DNA from: Dactylorhiza incarnata
Taxonomy: Eukaryota > Streptophyta > Magnoliopsida > Asparagales > Orchidaceae
Direction: 5' to 3'
Assembly (NCBI GenBank): GCA_033032865.1
Contig: JAWHQI010000276.1
Location: 62,001 to 126,000, forward strand
DNA: 64,000 nt
Shown here piece by piece: positions 32,294 through 44,457 of this stretch. A program made the position numbers and the translations under genes. Position 1 is the stretch's first letter, and every line of letters begins with the position of its first letter. The notes under the pieces are model-generated. The model searched no databases and was not told where the DNA came from. It worked only from the letters and a program-made list of their open reading frames with translations.

Positions 32294-34902
32294 CTAAGAT
32301 TGACCCTGGGAAGAGCTTTCTCCATCTATAGACTTTCTTTTCCTAGCTTCAGCAGCAGCCTTGATCTTCTCTTTTACTTTGAAGTACAGAAATGGCTTGG
32401 GAAGATATCTTGGGGGAATCCTTAAAGGAGTTTCCCTTCTTACCATGTTTTCTTTGAGAATCCTTTCCCTTAATGATTCCCTTTCAAGGTGTTTGCTCCA
32501 CTCAGCAGCTGAATAGACATGGTCAATGTCCTTCATTGGATTTCCATGGCTCACCCAGGTATTGACAACAATTGTGTCCAACTCCAGATTGTCATCTTCA
32601 TGGAGTGGATCCTATAATCTTTCCATTCTTTTCTGTGCCATGTATTCTTCAGCAGTTTGAATACCCTCTACCCTTCTCCTCTTTGCTGCTCTCTCATCAG
32701 CAATCAGATTTGATTGACTTTGGAAGTCAAAGTCTTCATCTCTGCTAGGGTTCAAGATTGGCAGATTCAATGCAATTCTTGTTCCTTGCAGCACTTTTAA
32801 GCTTGAGTCCCATTGATTATCAGTGACCTTTCTGGCCATGGTAAGGATATTTTCTTGAATAGCACTGGAAGCATTGTTGACCATTTCCACCATTTGCTTG
32901 TTGGCTTCTTCTTGATTGGAGAGTATCAGTTTGTGAGAGGACCCCGTGTTGTTGTACAGCTGTATGTGAGCTCCTTTCAGCTTAGCATGTAGATGGAGTA
33001 TCTTCTCCTCCCCTTCTTTGCTATGTTCCATTATTTTCTTCTCAAATTCAGAGTGTTGATCCAATATGGATTGAGAGAGAGTCTGAAAGGTGTTGTCCAC
33101 ATCATCCAAAATGCATTCCTTTGCCTTGTCAATGTGGGACTTGACTTGGCTGCTTGATGTGTTGACTACTTGTGCCATTCTGACAACAGCTTTTTCCCAT
33201 ACATTTTCATTTTTGTAGAGGTGATTCTTTACATATGTGATGTCCTTTGTGGAATCCCCTTGATGGTCAACAATATCCTTTAGAACTGTGTGTTGGACAG
33301 CAACAGTATTTTTGGCCATTTCAAACCATCTTGTCATCTGTAGAAGGATATGATCTGATGCAGTTTTGACATCATTAACTAGGGAATTCAGTTCAGTTCT
33401 CACTTCAGCCACTCTTGACTCCATTCTTTGCTCACTGGCCTGGATCACCTAAGTCAATGCAGCTCTTGTTGTATGCAATTCATTCCTTATCTGGGTAGAT
33501 GCATCATGAACTTTTTCAGCAACAATCTCTTTCATAGACAACATCTGACCCTCAATCATTATTTGTATTGAGTTTATCAGGTCAGATGTGTCCAGAACTG
33601 CAACTGGCCTTTCCTGGGGTAATTCATTTTCAAACATCTCTTCAGCTCCACTTTGAGAATTAGCCCTCCCATCATCAGGGATTTGCTCCCCCTCAGATGG
33701 GGCATTAAGTGTACCTTGTAGATTTGGAGGGATTGATTCCTGTTAATGTTCTCCCCCACTAGCATACCCACATTCTTCTTCATAGGCTGGGCTATGCTCC
33801 CCCTCAAGTGGTGCATCCATAGGAGGAGAATTTTATCTAAGGTCACCTGAAAAATGATTGATGAATTAGACACCTAGACTATACTATTGATAGAGAAAAG
33901 AGACCTAACTGAAATCCTAATTTACCATGGATAGGTGAATTGGGAAATTCATCTTCAGCTTGATGAACAGCTGGATCAGCATTCATCTGGGTTGGCTCAG
34001 GATTGGGCACAACACTTCCTTGGGGCTCCTCATTTGTCCTGGGGACCTCTTCATTATCAATGTTCATTGGGTTGCTGCCAGATCTATGATCAGACCCATG
34101 ACTATCTTCATTTTCAGACCCATTTGACTTTGAGGATGAGTCTGATTTGTGCTGAGATGAATCTTTCTTCTTTTCCTTTGCCACAGATGGCTGGCTCATA
34201 GGGAGCACTCCATAGAATCTATCTAGAGTCTTAATGTCCATTCTCTTGAGATAATGGAGATTTGACCCCTTTGAGTTTGCAAAGGTCTCTGAATGACTAT
34301 TATGTAGGTACAGAGATAGTATTCTTCCCATATTGGGGGCTTGTAGAGATTCCTTTATCCTTTGAAAGATAACTTCTCCCCATGAGATTCTCTTGTACAG
34401 AATTATCCTAGTCATTATTTCAAACATGAACTGAGAGACAATGTCATGTTATCCAGGCTTGCATAGGATAGCTTTGCCTACTATGTCAGACAACAGCTTC
34501 CCCTGTTGATTGAAGAACTTCCTCCTTAGACAACTGGTCTTAGTATCACTGTATCCTGTCCACTTTAGGGCAGTCCTCTTATCCTTTTTCAGATATTTCC
34601 TCCTCTTCAGTTTTACTACATGGAGTTAATTTCAGCAACTTCTCTAACCTCTTAGCTGTAATCTTTATCTTCTCACTTCTTATCTTGGACTTCAGGATGG
34701 TTTTGGAAGGAGATAATTTGACATTGTTGAACCATTCCAGAACTTCAGTTCTGAGAATGCAGCACGGTTCAGACAGCATGTGCTCCAGACCTTGAGCTTC
34801 CATTAGATAAATCACTTGTCGTATTTCTTCTAAGGCATGAGAGAATCCATCTCTTACGATTTCATAGCCTTCCAGGAGATCTTTTGAGCTCTTTGGCGCC
34901 AT
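32294..34902 (-). pseudogene. Element D env-like region (third Sirevirus ORF)
   Basis: It starts at 34902 (MAPKSSKDLLEGYEIVRDGF) and continues in pieces to 32294, ~870 codons in total, with frameshifts near 34579 and 33600 and nonsense codons at 33449 and 32612. The middle is acidic and Ser-rich. The 278-codon piece 33448-32612 is predicted by eye as a long coiled coil (heptad-like VAEVRTELNSLVNDVKTA). The end is basic (KVKEKIKAAAEARKRKS). Sireviruses such as SIRE1 carry an ORF of this position and size, called env-like. I see no convincing signal peptide or membrane span, so the name rests on position. Confidence 0.7.
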
Positions 34903-35449
34903 GGAATCAGAAAATCGAGGCGCTGAGACGGGAGAGAAGATGAATCGTCTCGACGGCTAAGGGTTTGGCTTTGTGGTGTGTTTTAGGTTACAATGTATCT
35001 ATTTATAGAATTTTAGTTTCGTTTTTAATAACCCTAGGCTTTTTAGACTTAATTACCTAATTGTATTAAGGAGTTTTTGGGTTAAATATCAGATTTCATA
35101 ATGAACATACCCCGTCTCAGCGGTTCAGCTGAGACGGAGACCTAGGCCGCTAGGAAAGTAAAATGACAACCGCTGGGACAGTTTGCTCGTCTCAGCGGTT
35201 CAGCTGAGATAGTGAACTGTCAACCGCTGGGACAGTTTCCTCATCTCTGCGGTTCAGCTGGGATTCAGTTGATTCAGCTGAACATACTCCTGCATTTTAG
35301 TTGATCATAGGGTTTAGACCTAATGTAGATATTTTGGCTTAAGATGGGTCCTAGTCATGTCACTAAGTTGTAGTGTACAGTAATGTAAAGTTTGATAATT
35401 CATCATTCATAATCAACAATAGTGACAGCTATTACTCATACATTTAGGA
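34903..35449 (-). other. Spacer between D pol and env-like region, with palindromes
   Basis: Non-coding. Perfect 9-bp arms CGTCTCAGC (35113-35121) and GCTGAGACG (35128-35136) around GGTTCA, a second unit at 35188-35210, and related half-units AACCGCTGGGACAG. The motif is that of the D LTR. Confidence 0.8.
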
Positions 35450-36652
35450 CTATTCTATACTAAGCATGCCAAGATCAATTTTGAAAGCATTGAATTTAGA
35501 TTCATCCAGTGGCTTTGTAAAGATATCAGCTACTTGTTTGTCAGTGGGGACAAATTCAAGAAAGATATCTTTACTTTCTACATGTTCTCTAATAAAATGA
35601 TATCTAATCTCTATATGCTTAGTCCTGCTATGAGAGAAAGGATTTTTAGCAATAGAGATTGCACTGGATGAATCACAATACAAAGGAGATTCCCTTACCT
35701 TGAGGTTGTAATCCTCCAACTGATGCTATGTCCAAAGGAGTTGTGCACAACAGCTACCTGCAGCAATGTATTCAGACTCAGCTGTGGATATTGCCACACT
35801 AGTTTGTTTCTTGCTGCTCCAAGAGATCAATCTTCTCCCTAGGAACTGACAAGTACCACTTGTACTCTTCCTGTCTTCTTTGCAACCTGCAAAATCTGCA
35901 TCTGAAAAGCCTGTTAGTTCAAAGTCATTGTTCTTAGGGTACCAAAGGCCAAGATGCATGCTGCCCTTAAGGTATCTCAAAATCCTCTTCACAGAGGTGT
36001 AGTGAGATTCCTTAGGACATGCTTGATACCTAGCACAAACACATGTAGAATACATAATGTCTGGCCTACTAGCAGTCAAGTATAATAGGGATCCAATGAT
36101 GCATCTGTACATGGACTCATCAAAGGCCTTTCCCTTTTCATCCTTATCTAATGATACATTAGACCCCATGGGTGTTCTCATGGTGGAGGCTGATTCCATC
36201 CCAAATTTCTTGATGAGCTCCTTAGTGTACTTGGTCTGGGAGATGAAAATTCCATCATCAGACTGTTTCACTTGGAGCCCAAGGAAATATTTGAGCTCAC
36301 CCATACTGCTCATTTCAAACTCCCCCTGCATTAGATTGGCAAATCTCTTGCAGAGGTTGTCATCAGTAGACCCAAAGATTATGTCATCAACATAGATTTG
36401 GACTAAGAGACACTTGCCCCTTGTTTCCCTAAGAAACAATGTGCTATCAATCTTTCCCCTCATGAACTTGTTCTTGAGGAGAAAGTTGGACAAAGTCTCA
36501 TACCAAGCTCTTGGAGCTTGCTTGAGACCATATAATGCTTTCCTAAGTAAGTAAACATGAGAAGTTAGAGTTGGATGCACAAAACCTGAAGGTTGTTCAA
36601 CATATGCCTCTTCCTTCAAGTCTCCATTGAGGAAAGCTGATTTGACATCCAT
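35450..36652 (-). pseudogene. Element D reverse transcriptase (C-terminal part) and RNase H
   Basis: A 308-codon block (36652-35726) starts MDVKSAFLNGDL and carries the RT catalytic YVDD at residues 87-90. RNase H has GFSDADFAG and the AISTAESEY glutamate. A TAG at 35726-35728 precedes the final 89 codons (YCDSSSAISIAKNP, HIEIRYHFIREHV). Same frame throughout. The stop at 36653-36655 separates it from the RT N-terminus. Confidence 0.93.
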
Positions 36653-37936
36653 CTAGTAGACTTTGAACCCCTTGTGGGCAGCATAGGCAAGGAATTGCCT
36701 AATTGCTTCCAACCTTGCAACTGTTGCAAAGGTTTGATCAAAGTCTATACCTTCCTCTTGCCTGTATCCTTTGGCTACTAATCTGGCCTTGTTCTTGATG
36801 ATTGTACCATTCTCATCAAGCTTGTTCCTGTATACCCATTTAGTGCCAATCACATTGTGTCCCTGAGGTCTTGGCACCAGCTTCCATACTTTGCATCTCT
36901 TGAATTGTAGGAGCTCTTCTTGCATTGCTTCAATCCAGAAGGTGTCTTGATTGGCCTCTTCAAACTTCTTGGGCTCCATTTGAGAAAGGAAGCTCAAGAA
37001 TAGTGCTTCATTATGAGCTCTGCTTCTTGTCAATATGCCTTGGGTATGATCCCCAATTATTAGATCTCTTGGATGATCTCTCAGGTGCCTTGCAGCAGCA
37101 GGAAGAGGGTCCTCTGGTGGCTGTGTTTGTTCCACTGGTTCAGCTATGACTTCATCTTGTACCTCTTCTTCTTCAGGAATTGCAGCAGATGTTTGTGTGT
37201 TGCTGCTGCTGGGCTTGTCTTGGACAGTCAGCTCATGCATCCCTTCTTCATTTCCTGTCACAATAGAAGAACTAGACCATTCATTGTAGAGAAGGCTGGT
37301 CTCATCAAATACAACATGCATAGATTCTTCTACAACATGGGTTTTCTTGTTATAAACTCTATAGGCTCTACTATGTGAGCTATACCCAACAAGAACCCCC
37401 ACATTGCATTTTTCTGCAAACTTTGTTAATTGAGATTTTCCATTATTTAGAATGTAGCTTTTGCAACCAAAGATTCTAAAGTAGGAAATTGTAGGTTGTT
37501 TGCCTTTTAGAATCTCATAAGGGGTTTTCCCAAAGACCTTATTGATGGAGGCTCTATTGAGAACATAACAGGATGTATTGACTGCCTCAGCCCAGAAGTA
37601 TTCTGGGAGTGAGGAGTCACTAAGCAATGCTCTCCCAGCTTCTATCAAGGTCCTATTCCTCCTCTCAGCCACACCATTTTGCTGTGGAGTCCTTGGGGAG
37701 GAGAACTCTTGGGTGATACCAAATTCTTGACAAAATTTTGTCATGACATCAGATTGAAATTCTGTTCCATGGTCAGTTCTTGTCCTGACCACAGTACATT
37801 GTAGATCATTCTGAATAGCCTTGACATAATTTATAAAGACATGTAAGGTATCTGACTTCTTCTTAAGGAAGAATACCCATGTATACTTTGAATGATCATC
37901 TACAATTACCAAAGTATACAACTTCCCACCTAGGCT
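36653..37936 (-). pseudogene. Element D integrase core/C-terminus and RT N-terminus
   Basis: 422 codons. Integrase [14 protein letters not shown] (D), RTDHGTEF (D) and [17 protein letters not shown] (E), then [16 protein letters not shown] and [16 protein letters not shown] Pro/Glu/Gln-rich linker follows, then [34 protein letters not shown] and [16 protein letters not shown]. It is in frame with the blocks before and after, bounded by TAG codons at 36653-36655 and 37934-37936. Confidence 0.94.
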
Positions 37937-38599
37937 CTAAATTGGCAAAGGACCAAACAAGTCCATGTGCAATAGGTATAAACACCTTTCAGTATCCTTG
38001 GAGCCAATACTTTTAAAGGTGGTCCTAGTTTGCTTACCCATTTGGCAAGCATGACAGGGACCACTTTTAACACATTTTAGATTAGGACTATTTCTAACAA
38101 GGTTTTTAGAAAATAATCTATACATTGTCTTATAGTTAATGTGGGCAAGTCTCTTGTGCCCTTGGACACAAAGAGACTCACTTTCATTAGCTACAAGACA
38201 CACAGGGGAGATAGAATAATTGCAAATGAAATCTAAGCAATAAACATTTCCACTCCTAGTTCCTGAGAGAATGGTCTCCAAGTCATTAGACTTTTTGATC
38301 AAGCACTTGTCATTGTGGAATTCAATGACATAGCCTAAGTAACATAGTTGGCTTATGCTTACAAGGTTGTGTTGCAACCCTTCAACATAAGCTACCCTTG
38401 TAATTGATACTATGCCATTTGAAATCATACCATATCCTTTGGTGACTCCTTTTTCAGATCCACCAAAGATAACTTTGGGTCCATTCTTCACTGGATGGTA
38501 ATCCTTTAGAATATTCTTAGTTCCTGTCATGTGCCTTGAGCACCCACTGTCCAAGTACCATATTTGGTTGAGATTGGTACTTGAACTAACCTGCAACAC
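37937..38599 (-). pseudogene. Element D protease and integrase zinc domain
   Basis: Begins after the acceptor-like TTGTGTTGCAG|GT, outside the gag frame. Protease active site WYLDSGCSRHMTG; LGYVIEFHNDKC; integrase finger HKRLAHINYKTMYRLF and CHACQMGKQTR. Ends in a TAG at 37934-37936, continuing in frame to the core. Confidence 0.92.
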
Positions 38600-38604
38600 A
38601 AAAT

Positions 38605-41110
38605 TTAATGTACCTTAGGACCCCAACTGACTTTGGGTCCTAGGTTCATGTTAACATCATAGGGAATATTCCTAGAGAGTGCTGGTTTGGCTTGAGGTTC
38701 AGTCCTTGCCTTTGGCACATTAGGGTTGTGCCAACAATCAATTGCGAAGTGTCCCACCTTGCCACAACACCAACAATTATGAATATTGTATCTACTTTTC
38801 TGAACAGTTTTTTGAATTGGTACAGCACTTTGTACATGTTCAGTAGAAGAGATATCAGCATTCTTCCTATTTCTTTCAGCAATAATCTGACTGAAGGATA
38901 ATCTGTGGACAGTTTTGCTGTTCTTTGTCCTGATGGCCTTAGTTTGCATTGACTTGGAAGTCATACAAGATCTGATGGAATCAGACACTGGGCAGCAGGT
39001 CTTGTCAACAGATTTGATAGCAGTCTTGCTTTTTGCTGAAGCAGATTTGGAAGAGCTTGCTTCCATGTTCTTGACTGAGGGTGCTGAGACACCAAACACA
39101 AATGGTCCAGGTTGGGCCATTTGTATTTCCTCATGTGGAGCTTTCATTGCACTCAATCCCATGCCCTTTCTATTTCCATAGCTGTGAGCATTCTTGCTCA
39201 AGTTATAGGAACTTCCATTTAGTAAGTGACCATGAATACTTTCTTGGTCATACTTGTTTGAGGGCATCAAGACCTTCACAAAGGAGGTCTTAGATTCTTT
39301 TTAGTCCTTGACCTTTCCCTTAGTTTTGCTAGTAGCTGCCTGTTTGTTGAAACCAACACCTCTCATGTCATGGGAGTTGAAGGTGTCAATAATAGGCAGC
39401 ACTGTCTTGGGCTTGGAGAACTTAGCCGCCAGCATCCTCTCCTTGAGAAGCTTTTCTTCAAGATCCTTAATGATCTTGTTCTTGTGGCTTATGGTGCCCA
39501 CATGGATGTTTGACATTCCCCTTAGCTTGCCAATCTCCTTGCTCATTAGAGCTAGCTGGGTAGCATGCTCAATGCACTCAGATTTTGATTGCTTTAGGGA
39601 AGCAATTTCTTGGGCTTACCTCTTGGCTAGCTTTTTGCTCTTTTTCAGAGCTTCCAGGAGTGCACCATATTCATCAATCAATTGATTGACATCCTCCTCA
39701 GAATCTGATCCACTGCCAACTTTAGATGGAGGGGATTCAGATTCTGGACCTGTTTCATAATCAGAAGAAGAAGAAATGCAGTGTATCAATACCTGCTCAT
39801 GTTCTGAATTACTGTGGCTGTCTTCATCTTCAGTTATAGCCATCAACCCATGGTCATCAAGAGTGACCTCATCCTCCTCTTCATCACTATCTGAATGTGA
39901 TAGAGGGGCCCTGATTCCTATCCTGGTAGCAGGATAGTCTTCTTCCTCCTGATCAGCAAACAACCCCAAGTAGGCTTCCTCCTCACCATCTGAATCTGAA
40001 GATGAAGATTCAGATTCACTCCAGCTCTTGCCTTTCTTAGCTAGGAAGGATTTTCTCCCTTCCTCTCCTTCTGGTGATGAGGCTTCTTGTCACCTCTTTC
40101 CTTTCTCTTGACTGGGCAGTCAGCAATGACATGTCCAGGCTTACTACAGCAATGGTAAATTATGTTAGTTGAAACATGTTTACTAGTTTTAGAGTCATAC
40201 CTGTCCCCTTTGGGATGTTGCCTCTCAGATCTGTAATGATCCTTCTTGGGATTAGAAGAGGAGGAAGGTTTGTTCTTCCATTGTTTCCTCTTGATCATTT
40301 TCTTGAACTGCCTTGTGAAGGCAGCAAATTCCTCATTAGAAGAGGAGCTGTCTGATTTGCTGCTCTCAGATTTCTCAGATTCAGCAGCCTTTCTTGGAGG
40401 TGACTGCACTATAACCTTGTTCCTCTTAGAGCTTTCAGCCTTGAGAGCAACAGATCTCTCCTTTGTGTGAGCCCTGGAGGAAGAGTCCTCCTCCTTTCTT
40501 GCAGAAAGCTGCATCTCATATGAGAGCAGTTTCCCAAACAGTGTATGGGTGGGGGTTTCTCTAAGTCTTGCCCCTTCCCTGATTGCACAGATTTTAGTGT
40601 CCCATTCTCTAGTTAGAGATCTAATTAACTTGTCATTAAGTTCATAATCTGTGAACACCCTTCCATAGGTTCTTAGTTCATTTGCAATCCTAAAGAACCT
40701 TTCATAGCACATGGAGATATTCTCCTGGCTCAGCTGCCTTAAGGCCTCATACTCTTGATTGAGGAGTGACTTTCTATCATCCCTTACTTCAGTTGTTCCT
40801 TCCATATAAACAACCAATATGTCCCACATTTCCTTGGCAGTTTGGCAGTGGACCAAGTTTTGAAAAGTAGTGTCATCAATGGCATTTACTATTGTGTTTT
40901 GGGCTCTCTTGTCCATAGTGTACAGTGCTAACTCATCATTGGTAAGCTCAGAAAATACCTTAAGTACTTTTCTTGTAGGGTCAATAGTGGAGACTTTCTC
41001 AAAGGTATAAGGACCATTTTTGATAGTCAAAAAGATCCTTGGGTCTGAGGCTTTCATGAATAGCCTTACCCTTTGCTTCCATATCCCAAAGTTTTCAGCA
41101 TATGGGCAAC
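38605..41110 (-). pseudogene. gag: Element D gag
   Basis: The N-terminus (about 41110, FGIWKQRVRLFM) is damaged; the open frame from 41057 has TFQNLVHCQTAKEMWDIL and FFRIANELRTYG. The first knuckle (CCSKPGHVIADC) lacks its first cysteine (Tyr instead). A frameshift near 40030 and stops near 39613 and 39298 follow within an acidic Ser-rich and coiled-coil region. The second knuckle, CWCCGKVGHFAIDC, is intact. It ends GPKVSWGPKVH at a donor-like AAG|GTA. Confidence 0.92.
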
Positions 41111-41221
41111 TTCATTGACCCCAACTACTTCTTCATTTCACTGTTGGTCATTAGATTTTTCAGATTTGACTACTCCTGTATAGGATCTAATCAGACTGTT
41201 AAGTCTTTTTGATCAACCTCC

Positions 41222-41232
41222 CTCTGATACCA
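41222..41232 (-). promoter_or_regulatory. Element D primer binding site (initiator-Met tRNA)
   Basis: Sense TGGTATCAGAG, 2 nt from the LTR end at 41235. Confidence 0.92.
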
Positions 41233-41234
41233 CT

Positions 41235-42573
41235 TGATAGTTTATATAGGTGTAGTCAATAATACCTAGAGGGGGGGGGGGGGGGGGGGTGAATAGGTTT
41301 TACTTTTTTTCTTTGTTTAAACCTAATGTTTCTAGCTGCAGAAAACACAAGAACAGAAAACACACAAGGATGTATAGAGGTTCCTCAAGACATGGTGTCT
41401 TGAGTAGTCCTCTTTCCCCCTTCACCTTTCTAATAATGAGTTATACAAGGCCACAAACTCCAATCTCGGCTCTTTGAGCTTACACCACAAGTTCCTCAGA
41501 ACTTCTCAGATCCAGAGTGATCCTACCTCAGGCACAACAGCCCTACACTCAGGCTCAACAGCCCTACCCCTCAGGCTCAACAGCCATACACCTCAGGCTC
41601 AACAGCCCTACACTCAGGCTCAACAGCCCTACACCTCAGAGTTATGAACTCCTACCACTCAGAAATCCCACAGATTTCCTACCTCAGACCTATCAAGAAT
41701 TCCTACCACTCAAGCTATCAACACAGTTTTACACACAGGCTTAACAACCTTTCACTCAGGCAATAAAGCCTTACAAAGATATAATAGAGTTTGAGCTAGA
41801 TGCAAAAGACAAAAGGTTTTACTCTTGGGTCTTCTGAATCCTTTCTTCAGATCTGAAAATAACAGCTTCAGATTTGTATCACCATGACCTTCTCCTTCAG
41901 CAAAGCAGAAGATCAACTTGCCCTTCTTGATTTTGTACAGGAAGAGCTAACTAATCTCCCTTGGAAGATTAACTTCAGCTGCAGAGAACGACTTCAACTG
42001 GCTGAAACGTGAATGCTCGATTGCGGCATATAGCAAAGGCTACTCAATAGAACAGTGCTTGATGTTGTGCCCTAGCGTCTTCTTTTATACCCCCAGAAGG
42101 CTTCAACGACTATATTGATCCTCCTGACACAGTATGGGTCACATTGGAATTGCTTTTCCCTCTCAATTGTCGTTTGTGCCAAAGGCAGATCCCGTCACCA
42201 CATTTGGATCTGTCTCAGCGGTTGGGCTGAGACAGCATCCAGTCTCAGCGGTTGGGCTGAGACAGCTTCCAGTCTCAGTGGCAGCTCCAGTCCCCTTCTC
42301 AACGGTTGCTCCAGTCTCCTTCTCAGTGGATCCGCTGAGATGGCTCCTCGTCTCAGCGGTTCTGACCCTTCGTCTCAACGGTATTGCTGAGACAGATCTT
42401 CATCTCCTTGTAGATGATTTCTTCTTATCTAAGGCCATGTTTGGCCCTTCCTTTTGAGACACCTGTGCCTGTATATCCTACACAAGTATAGATTTGTTAA
42501 ATACAATATGTCCTTATCATTGAGAGTGATGCCTCTTCAAATCAAGGTGATATTGAGGGCAATATACCCAACA
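41235..42573 (-). repeat. Element D 5' LTR (1339 bp)
   Basis: Sense start TGTTGGGTATATTG at 42573, end TATAAACTATCA at 41235. Run of 19 G (41271-41289) against 7 in the other LTR. Tandem CAGGCTCAACAGCCC array 41524-41645, palindrome array 42206-42395. Confidence 0.95.
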
Positions 42574-42727
42574 GTGCTAAATCTAGTTAGTTTAATTAGG
42601 TTATTTTTAGGTTATCAACTCTTAATTTTTTCTTATTATTGTTTCTCTAAATGCAATGTTTGGTCATTTTCTTATTTTTTGTGCTAACTTAAGTTTTATT
42701 AATTTTTAGGTCAAAAATGCAGATTTT

Positions 42728-43087
42728 CCTAGGTCACGCCCGTGACCTGGGGATCATGCCCGTGACCTAGGGCATGTAAGTTGCTGTTAACAGTTAAGTT
42801 GATGCCGCCATAATTCAGAAATTTTGGTCAGACACGCCCAAAGTTACACGGGCGTGCTTCCAGTCACGCCCGTGACTGCCATGTCAGCCAGCCGCCAGTG
42901 CCCATGATCGCGTGCCAGCGCCCATGCCTAGCTTGACCACCGAATTGGTCACGCCCCAGGTCACGGGCGTGACCTGGGGAGTGACCCATCAAATCGCTTC
43001 AGAATCGAGCGCCGAACCTGATCCAAGCCGCATAATTGATTAAACAAGTCACGCCCCCAGGTCACGGGCGTGACCTAGGGCGTGACC
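42728..43087. repeat. GGTCACGCCCGTGACC palindrome array, LTR F
   Basis: Repeated perfect or near-perfect 16-bp palindromes GGTCACG(CC/GG)CGTGACC plus half units TCACGCCC and CACGGGCGTG. The counterpart in the 3' LTR is at 51502-51866. It ends ~17 bp before the TATA box. Confidence 0.88.
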
Positions 43088-43103
43088 GAGGAAGAAAAAT
43101 TTC

Positions 43104-43110
43104 TATAAAT
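43104..43110 (+). promoter_or_regulatory. TATA box of LTR F
   Basis: TATAAAT immediately after the palindrome array and before GGGATGACATCCAAGC; repeated in the 3' LTR near 51882. Probable U3/R promoter. Confidence 0.65.
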
Positions 43111-44155
43111 TGGGATGACATCCAAGCTTTCCCCATCAAGTTTTTGCAGAGAGAAAGGGTGCTACTGCTTTATTTTCAGTGATTTTCATGTTATTTTTGA
43201 ATTCTCTTTCTCTCTCTCTCTTATTTCAATGCGCTTATTTTTCTAGTTTTCTTATGAATATTGTAATGCCCTTGTAACTTCCTTTCATAATGTATTGCTA
43301 ATTCTTAGTAGGCTTTCCATGCAAATGTATCTTCAGTTGAACTCTATTTTAATAAAAATCGTAGGTTTTTGTTCTCTTATTATCTTCCTCATTTCTCTCT
43401 CCTACCCCTCCAACATGAGTAACTAAATCCTCATAGTACTTGATCTTGATGATCTGAGGATGAGTTGATTAAGTTATGATCCTTTAGCTCTCTTTTACTT
43501 TCTAAAGTCTTGGGCCTTAGATTTACGCTTAATCAAAATTTAGTGGAGCTATAATATCGATATATAGTCCCCACCTTTGCTTTCATTCTTGGCTAGCCGA
43601 GAGGCCGATAGTCTAAAGTGAGCGCTTAAGAGTAAGAGAGTTGCATGCATTTCTCGAGAGAGATTGACGTAGATCTCCTGGATTGGAGTCAAATCCAATA
43701 GTGGGGTTCACCACTTAAAGCGAGTTTTAGGTATTCGAATACGGGACGAGAGGTCGGTCGGATTTTCCTAAACTCAGTTGGGCATATCTTCGAGAGAAGC
43801 ATGTTCAAACTATAGGAACTCCCATGGTCAAGCTACCCTTACTTTATTAAGTTTTAAATTTGCAAGTTGAATTTTGATCAACTTAAGCCGAAGTAAGTCA
43901 AGATCGAGTGCTATTTCTTAATCATCGTTTAGACGTACTTTTATCCAGCTTTTATTTCAATTTAGCAAACTAAACCTTCCAAAAAATTATTAAGATAAAA
44001 TAATAGTAATTCGTTTGAGTATAAGTAATCAACGGTTCCTGGATTTTAATACGACACTTGTGTTCCTATACTACAAATCGATATGTATACTTGCCTTCTC
44101 GGATTGCTAGTTCAGATTTTATTTCGTGCAAGCGGAATTTTAATCACCAAATTTT

Positions 44156-44173
44156 TGGCGGCGTTGCCGGGGA
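44156..44173 (+). promoter_or_regulatory. Element F primer binding site (tRNA-Asp, one mismatch)
   Basis: TGGCGGCGTTGCCGGGGA, 17 of 18 to the sites of E and G, 6 nt after the LTR end. The leader 44174-44457 shows a pyrimidine-rich tract and nothing else. Confidence 0.92.
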
Positions 44174-44457
44174 CTCGCTTTTTGTTGATATTTTGAAAGA
44201 ACGAATCTATTACTTTTATCACCTCTTTTTCTCTCCTCTTTCTTCAAAAAAATTAATTCAAAAAAAAAAGAGAGACCTTTTCTTTTTCGAATTTCTCAAT
44301 CTTATTTTCCCTTCTCTCTTTCTAGTGTATGACCTGAGCAAATCCGTCAGAACTTGTAGACTTGGACCAAGAACTTGAGCGTACTCTTCAGAGAAAATCG
44401 CAAGTTTAAGATCCTACATTCCAAGAACTGGCTGAGGATTCGGAGTCGGTTGTTAAT

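Larger units (their letters stand above)
30392..42573 (-). mobile_element. Element D: nearly full Sirevirus with env-like region (12.2 kb)
   Basis: LTRs at 30392-31718 and 41235-42573, TSD GTGCT at 30387-30391 and 42574-42578. In sense order: 5' LTR, iMet primer site, gag with two knuckle sites, protease-integrase-RT-RNase H, a spacer with palindromes, an env-like region, clustered polypurine tracts, 3' LTR. It inserted at the tenth base of the 5' LTR of F. Pol is collinear with three nonsense codons. Length and layout match SIRE1/Maximus-type elements. Confidence 0.95.
42574..44149 (+). repeat. Element F 5' LTR, main piece
   Basis: Continues the 10 bases at 30382-30391; the first five bases repeat GTGCT. 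It contains the GGTCACGCCCGTGACC-type array (42728-43087), a TATA box, a CT microsatellite (43205-43222) and the end TTTTAATCACCA. Confidence 0.93.

Noticed and set aside
42115..42457. Overlapping 71-107 codon ORFs
   Set aside because: They read the CTCAGCGG palindromes of LTR D.
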